A stretch of 64,000 bases of DNA, from contig JAFKAC010000007.1 of assembly GCA_025766275.1 (NCBI GenBank), positions 62,001 to 126,000 of the forward strand, given 5' to 3'. Each line of letters begins with the position of its first letter. Position 1 is the first letter of the stretch. The notes below the pieces were generated by a model. The model worked only from the letters and a program-made list of their open reading frames with translations, did not search any database and was not told where the DNA came from. Source of the DNA: Lactarius indigo. Lineage: Eukaryota > Basidiomycota > Agaricomycetes > Russulales > Russulaceae. Position numbers and translations under genes: made by a program. This document shows positions 58,255-64,000 of the stretch, in pieces.

Positions 58255-61200
58255 ATGTTCCACCGAAACCAAAAGGCCAAAACCTTGCCACCAGCTCGTA
58301 CAGAGCACAGCGGACAGAGCGCAAACACGCAGAGTCAGATATCAGGCAGGGCCAGCACCGTGTCGGGGACCTATGGTGAGGCCGCTCAGGTGAGTGCCGG
58401 TGAGGCTTCTACCGTCACTTGACGGACTTCCTAACACCTTTCGCTTCTTGTATCAGAATTGGCGCATATTCTACTCGAAGAATAGATTCTGGTTTCCGTT
58501 TGGCATTATATGTGGGTGCCCGAGCTTTTCTTGGTCGGTCCACGTCTAGTAACCTGGGTCCTCAGTGGGGATCGCCTTGGGACTCGTATTCGTGGGGCCA
58601 TATACTTTACCTGACATACCAGGTCATTTCTCGGTCTTCCTGGAGGACTACGACATTTCTCTGCCGCTCCCCCTTCTTCCGATCGACCTTTCGCGGGTGC
58701 AAGCCGAGTGGCAGCGACTTATCAGCACAATCCCTGAGCCCTGGAAATTAAATGCAGACGGGCGGGAATTCCGAGTTGGAGATGCGATCAAGGCGAGAGG
58801 TCTGGAAGCAAACTACCCTGTGATTTTGATTCCTGGAGTGATTTCGACGGTATCTGCGTTTCCAACCTCGAGCTCAGGTTCCTAGTGTGTTGATGCGTTC
58901 ATTCCCCAGAGCCTTGAGTCTTGGTCAACGTCGCCAGAGTACCGCGCTTTCTTCCGCCAGAAAGTATGGGGTGGTTTCCAGATGCTCTCCCAGGTGACTT
59001 TCAACCGCGAGAAGTGGATGTCCTCACTTCTATTGGATCCCGTCACGGGTCTTGATCCTGAGGGGGTGAAGGTTCGGGCTTCAGAAGGATTCGATGCGGC
59101 CAGTAGCTTCATCCAAGGATATTGGATATGGTAAGTCATTTTGGCGCCGTGTGTTGCTTAGTAAACGTAAACTCATACATGCATGCTTGACGTTTCAGGT
59201 CCAAAGTTATTGAGAACCTTGCTGTGGTCAACTACGATACGAATAACCTGGTATTAGCTCCTTACGACTGGCGCCTAACACCGTATAACCTTGAGGAACG
59301 TGACGGGTATTTCTCGAGACTCAAGACTACTATCGAGGGTTTCAAGTAACGAATCCTCCTTTTTTTTGTGTCACTCAGATCGACTGACGTTTACCGTGGT
59401 CTCGCAGGAAAAAACAAAGAAGAAAATGCGTCATTGCCGCACATTCAATGGGTAGTACTGTGCGTGATCTGCAGGATCTCATTCATCACCGAGAATCTGA
59501 GACACTTTTTTTTAAAAAAAACTAGGTGCTTTTGGTGCGATTTCATCCCCGTCTTGACACTGACTAAGGGGAGTTGACCCTCACGTTCGAGTAGTACTTG
59601 TAAGGCCCTGTGAGAGCCCATCCTCACTCGTGCTGATTTCATCACGCCATACAGCTTGAAATGGGTAGAATCCCCTTTGCACGGCCAAGGAGGTCCAGAC
59701 TGGGTGGAAGTGAGTTTAGTCTCATCGGCGCTGATGGAGAATAGGTGGCTGACGTTTATTTTCAGAACCACATACAGGCCTTCGTTTCTGTCGCAGGAAC
59801 ACACCTTGTAGGTTCTTTGATGTCACTCAGAGTTCCTGACCGCTCAATCGGTATGTCGCAGGGCGTGGTAAGTTTTTGGCCGCCTTTGTGACAGTAAAGG
59901 TGCGATCAATCTTGGACCGAAGGCTAAAACCACGGCTGCATTGCTGTCGGGAGAGATGAAAGACACCGTAGATCTGAATCCCGCTGGTGCATATGGTCTG
60001 GGCCCTTCTTCAATTTGACCGCCTTGTTTTCTCTGATCTGTATTTGAAGTGCTTGAGAGGTTCTTCTCAAGAAAAGAACGGCAGCTGCTGTTCCGTAGCT
60101 GGGCAGGTGGTGCAAGTCTGTGGGTCAAAGGAGGTAACGCCGTATGGGGCAACGCCACTCACGCACCGGACGACGGGGAAGGTGGCCACCATACATATGG
60201 TGAACTTATCTCTTTTCGCCAGATAAATCCAATGCCCCCGGGTGGCGAGGACGTCGACACACCGCCATTTATGCAAGAGCGGGGTCAGACCGCCCATGCT
60301 ACAACAACAGAAGGTCCAAGTAAATTTCCTTTGTCGAAGAATCTGACTGCCGATGAGGCGGGTCCTTGGATCCTGAGGCACACTCCTTGGACGTTTAGGG
60401 TGGGCTTCGTTATCTCCTCTTTCCTTCCTTAGACATTCTCACGGAATCCTCAGAGAATGATCGCTGCAAGTTATTCCTATGGCATTGAGCGCAATGAAGA
60501 GGCCTTGAAGCGCAATGACCTAGACCACACCAAATGGACTAATCCATTGGAATCAAGGCTCGTCACAGACTGTATCTTACTGACGCGTGGGTCTCTTAAT
60601 TGTACGACTCAGACTACCTAACGCGCCGTCGCTGCAAATCTACTGTGTCTATGGACATGGAAAGGAAACTGAGGTGAGCATTTGGTCTGGCCAACAGGAA
60701 GACTCGTGCTTAAACGAGAACGCAGAGATCATACTGGTTAGCGAGCTTATGACATCTTTATGTTTTGGCTATACCAAATATGCGTGCACAAAGGTACATC
60801 TCGGAACCGCATGAATCTGATTACAGCAGTACCGAAGCCGAAGTATGCCCGAGGGATGCCACCTTTTCTGAGCAGAACACGAGCCTGCCACAAGACATGA
60901 CATTTGCACGAAGTTGGATCGATAAAGATTATTCGAACGAAAGCTCGAGTCCCAAGGTTTGTTTGCGCAGTAATAAAAAAAAGTTTGCCATGACTGACCA
61001 CATTCGTACTTCTGGCGTAGATTCGAAACGGCGTTAAGATGGGAGAGGGCGATGGCACTGTCTCACTTCTCAGTTTGGGGGCTATGTGTGTCGAGGGTTG
61101 GAAAAGGAAGCGATGGAACCCTGCTGGGATTAAGATCACCACAGTAGAGGTACGGGTGTTAATTTATCGTCCGGTGTTCTGTTTTCCCGACACTCTCTGA

Positions 61201-61405
61201 CACGTCGGGTTGGCAGTTACCCCATCGACCAGAGATAACACTCCCTCGTGGCGGAGCCAATACAAGTGATCACGTCGACATTCTTGGATCCCAGGCTCTG
61301 AACGAAATCATTTTAAAGGTAGCAACCGGAGCAGGGGGAGACATTCGCGACAATTATGTCTCACGAATCCGGGAGTATGCTAAGAAGATTCGCTGGGATG
61401 CTTAA
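58255..61405 (+). CDS. LRO1: Phospholipid:diacylglycerol acyltransferase (PDAT, LRO1-like)
   Basis: The start MFHRNQKAKTLPPARTEHSG at 58255 gives a cytosolic tail, then a signal-anchor helix (WFPFGIILGIALGLVFVG, split by an intron). The LCAT-like domain reads YPVILIPGVISTSLESW, LVLAPYDWRLTPYNLEERDG, CVIAAHSMGST (nucleophile Ser), LKWVESPLHGQGGPDW, AGTHL, ALLSGEMKDTVDLNPAGAY, VLERFFSRKERQ, IYCVYGHGKETE, MGEGDGTVSLLSLGAMC (Asp) and SDHVDILGSQALNEI (His). The end is AKKIRWDA, stop 61403-61405. PDAT moves an acyl chain from phospholipid to diacylglycerol to make triacylglycerol in the ER. The catalytic region needs very small exons (9, 5 and 6 nt; see findings), and one intron (60558-60612) appears to start with GC. 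The exon after KETE (about 60674-60790) is not fully resolved. Confidence 0.85.
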
Positions 61406-61825
61406 GCTCGGCGTGCGATAGAGGTGACCAAAGATGATGAATCATAAATAGACTGTAGACTGTAGACGAAAGCCAACCTTATGCTATTCTTATGTTATTC
61501 TCTACATCACTCAGCAACGGCACGAGGGACTAGATCGATCGTTTGTTGGTCTTGCCATCCCCTGTAATCCACACATTTTTGTCTGCACGCCAGAACGGCG
61601 TTGTTGTTTCGGGCTGGGACCAGACGAACTGAGTCTACGACTGCGCCACATCATGCGTGGCCCCTGTGGAAAGGGCAAGTTGTTGACCATATTAAAGTGC
61701 AGTGCTGTAACCATGAGTGTACACGCATTAAACACAAAAACCAACACATAAAAAGTCCGTGTCCTCCTCATGGCGGAGATACAACAAGTAATGAAAATAA
61801 TTTACAAGTGTATGCAATGATATTG
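61406..61825. other. Intergenic between convergent PDAT and membrane-protein gene
   Basis: A 420-bp gap between convergent stops. No gene seen. Confidence 0.4.
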
Positions 61826-62717
61826 TTATACAGCGGATTGATGATGGGTGTTTGAGTTGCCAAATGAGTGGTTTCCGTCTTTGTACGGATAGGCGTATGA
61901 GGCGCCAGTAAGGGGGTGCGACTCATCCTCCTGCTTCACATGGGTGTATTTCGGGCCAGCGTTGTTATTCATGGGAACGACGACGACTGCGGGACCGGAT
62001 CTCCAAGTCTTCTCGTTTCGTAACTTCTGTGCGTACGACGAGACGATATATGCGGCCCCTTGAAAAGGTCAGCGTCAGCCAAACCGTGCTTTCATATATA
62101 TATATCCTCGTGAGACTTACAAGACTGGATCAACAAACCAACGATCATGCCGGTGAGGACTGTCCACTTTCCGGCATTGAAATTGTTGTTGCATATGTCC
62201 TGGACTTGTTTTTCGGTCGAGCCGTCGATGCAGCGCTGGATGAACTCGTCACGAGATTTAGAGAAGAAGGCCCAAAGGTACAGGGCATCGATGACAATTT
62301 GGACGCCGATGGACCAACCGAGCCAGAACGCATAGGTCGAGAGTAAACTGGCCTTGCGGGCGATTGTCCCGAGAAGCCTATAATGTTGGGAAGAAGAGAT
62401 AATGAACACCGAGCCTCGGATCAGCTGGTGTAACACTTACCCGATGAGGGAAGCGAGTGCTAGAATGCTGTAATAAACTGCACTGGTGAAAATCATAGCC
62501 TTGAGCGTGTTCGGAAGACGACCGCCTGTGTAGAACAAAAACCGGTCGTTGGTCAAAGGGGAGGTGTGAGAAGAAATAGGGTATGCTACACACGCAAGGT
62601 CGATACGGTGTACCAGCCGCCAGCCGCGATGAGCCCGCAGAGGGCAAGTTGGCAGAAGGAGATGAGCAGTGCGCCGAGTCGCAGCGGTAGACAGCAGAAG
62701 AAATGACGGGCGGGCAT
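61826..62717 (-). CDS. Four-helix membrane protein of unknown function
   Basis: Starts MPARHFFCCLPLRLGALLIS at 62717. Four hydrophobic segments can be read: GALLISFCQLALCGLIAAGG, MIFTSAVYYSILALASLIG, ASLLSTYAFWLGWSIGVQIV and KWTVLTGMIVGLLIQS. A loop between helices 3 and 4 carries two cysteines (IQRCIDGS and QDICNNNF). The C-terminal tail is hydrophilic (SGPAVVVVPMNNNAGPKYTH, then GNSNTHHQSAV), stop at 61826. The layout resembles tetraspanin- or MARVEL-like small membrane proteins seen in basidiomycetes, but I do not recognise a named family. Three or four short introns. Confidence 0.72.
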
Positions 62718-63228
62718 GCTTGGAATCGAGCGGAAGACTGAGGGGTAGGGGAATGAGAGGTGGTTGTATACGTTCAGTGACGGAAGGCCCTTATTTAAGA
62801 GGACCCCCTTTGGGTCGAGGTCATCGCCGCGTTGTGAGCGGTGACCGGTGATCGCTCCACAAACAAGCACAGGGTGAGCATCCCTGAGCCCGTGATACCC
62901 GATTTGCTTGGCCCTCCCGAGGCCGTACTGTCTATCCCCCTTCGTAACATCATATGCCACGTATGTACCGAGCATCGGTGCACAGTCTCCTCGGATAATG
63001 GTGTGGCGGTGCTTCGGTTCATCTGAAGTACCTCCAAACATACGAGCAACCGCATCAGGTGCAAGCGTCTGGGAAGAGCATGCGGAAAGCGCGGACGCGC
63101 AAGGGCCTTCCCGATTCGTCGCCACCTTCAAGTTGCTCGTAATCAGGCATCCACGGTACCCAATTCAACTCAACTTCTAACGGCACATAACGTAGACCGG
63201 TGCTACCAGGGCACAGTTATCGGCCACC
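62718..63228. other. Divergent promoter region, 0.5 kb
   Basis: Lies between the starts of the four-helix gene (62717, minus) and the type II membrane protein (63229, plus). It contains no frame I can support. Confidence 0.4.
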
Positions 63229-64000
63229 ATGGGAACTGCCATGCACCCGAGCTTTTGCTGGCTCATTGTTAACTTGCTCGTCCTCATTGTCCTCTTCTGT
63301 TACTGGTTCGATTTCTTCGAGAGCCGTGACGCGGCTCTGCACGCTGGCACGCTGCGTCATATCGACGCCCTCTTGGACGACACACTCCGTCTGTCGCTAT
63401 CTGGTCTTCACGAGAATGGCGCTTTCCAGGACCGTCTCCCTGTGTATCTGAAGAGCACTGGAACGCCAACCTCCGCAGCACCACTCGAGCCGATCGCGCC
63501 GGCCACCGCTAGAGCGTGGCTCTGCCAAAGTTTGCAGGGAAGGACCATCCACTTGGTTGGTCCGCGCGAGACCTTGTACCAGCTCCACACCTACCTCCTC
63601 AAGGCCTTACACCCGCACGCACCACGACCGGGCGCAACGCGCACCTCGTGTCCCGGTCCCCTATCTTGTCCATTTCACGTTCTCTGTCACCCACTCTCAC
63701 GGCTCCCTGGCTCTGGCTCAGGGCCGCTCACCCCGACCGACGTGGCGTCGACAAACGCCAGCCTGATGCGGTTCGTGTATTCTAGCACCCTGCACCCGTC
63801 GCCGACGCGAGATGACCCGCGCTTCCGCTTGCCCTTCGTGGACCCGCGCACTGATGTGCGTGTCGTCGACTCGCGCTGGGTAATGCAGGCAGCGGCCTCG
63901 AGAAAAAAGCCCGCAGACGTTCTTGTTCTCAGCCGCGCGCCCCTCCCTGCTCCCGCCTGGAGCTATAACGCCTCGAGGGGCGGCGACTGGACCTGGCTCT
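63229..64000 (+). CDS. Type II membrane protein, 5' part (runs off the window)
   Basis: The ATG at 63229 sits in a strong context (gccaccatggg). The frame stays open to the end of the window, 257 codons, with no stop and no need for introns. A signal-anchor helix follows a short N-tail (FCWLIVNLLVLIVLFCYWFD). The luminal part includes ARAWLCQSLQGRTIHLVGPR and ETLYQLHTYLLKALHP, a pattern like the start of a GDSL/SGNH or PC-esterase-like domain (GRxxHLVGP, ETLYQL). Other conserved-looking pieces are RFRLPFVDPRTDVRVVDSRW and SYNASRGGDWTWL. This suggests a Golgi or secretory-pathway enzyme, possibly an O-acyl-modifying esterase, but that is a guess. The 3' end is missing. Confidence 0.72.
   Translation, partial: MGTAMHPSFCWLIVNLLVLIVLFCYWFDFFESRDAALHAGTLRHIDALLDDTLRLSLSGLHENGAFQDRLPVYLKSTGTPTSAAPLEPIAPATARAWLCQSLQGRTIHLVGPRETLYQLHTYLLKALHPHAPRPGATRTSCPGPLSCPFHVLCHPLSRLPGSGSGPLTPTDVASTNASLMRFVYSSTLHPSPTRDDPRFRLPFVDPRTDVRVVDSRWVMQAAASRKKPADVLVLSRAPLPAPAWSYNASRGGDWTWL

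Overview
This is a eukaryotic, almost certainly fungal, window. Genes are split by many short introns (about 48-90 bp). The families present (copper radical oxidases, a basidiomycete-style DUF3455 secreted protein, PDAT, SPT2, a Bud4/anillin-like protein) point to an agaricomycete basidiomycete; I think of the Rhizoctonia/Ceratobasidium group, but that placement is inference. I built the gene models by joining open frames at GT-AG (occasionally GC-AG) sites and checking that the joined protein reads through known family motifs. No tRNA, rRNA, CRISPR or intact transposon was recognised.

Layout, 0-11 kb: the 3' end of a mitochondrial release factor (MRF1-like); a copper radical oxidase with a transmembrane tail (CRO1); UTP7 (SSU processome); a membrane-anchored mitochondrial AAA-type ATPase; and a divergent pair with only 64 bp between start codons, the GPI-anchor de-N-acetylase (PIG-L/GPI12) and cardiolipin synthase (CRD1).

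11-27 kb: a gene-poor gap; a DUF3455 secreted protein; a DDR48-like Ser/Asn/Gly tandem-repeat stress protein whose true frame appears only after splicing; an HDAC8/Hos1-like histone deacetylase; a second copper radical oxidase (CRO2), very similar to CRO1 but with a GPI-type C-terminus and two single-base frameshifts; a 4-coumarate:CoA ligase-like acyl-CoA synthetase with a PTS1-type end; and an N-acetylglucosamine kinase-like gene, also with two single-base frameshifts.

27-40 kb: mostly gene-poor, holding cornichon/ERV14, an RRM/RGG RNA-binding protein, a UbiA-type prenyltransferase and an unrecognised protein with a twin CX3C motif.

40-64 kb: dense housekeeping block with REX4 exonuclease, an Asteroid/XPG-like protein, a small unknown protein, mitochondrial NAD(H) kinase, a microcephalin-like BRCT protein, a Bud4/anillin-like PH protein, SPT2, phospholipid:diacylglycerol acyltransferase (with apparent 5-9 nt microexons), a four-helix membrane protein, and the 5' part of a type II membrane protein running off the end.

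The genes do not form an obvious pathway cluster. The points most worth attention are the CRO1/CRO2 pair with different membrane anchors, the hidden DDR48-like repeat gene, the microexons and GC-AG introns, the AAA ATPase lacking the Walker B acid, and the recurrent single-base frameshifts, which could be assembly errors or gene decay.
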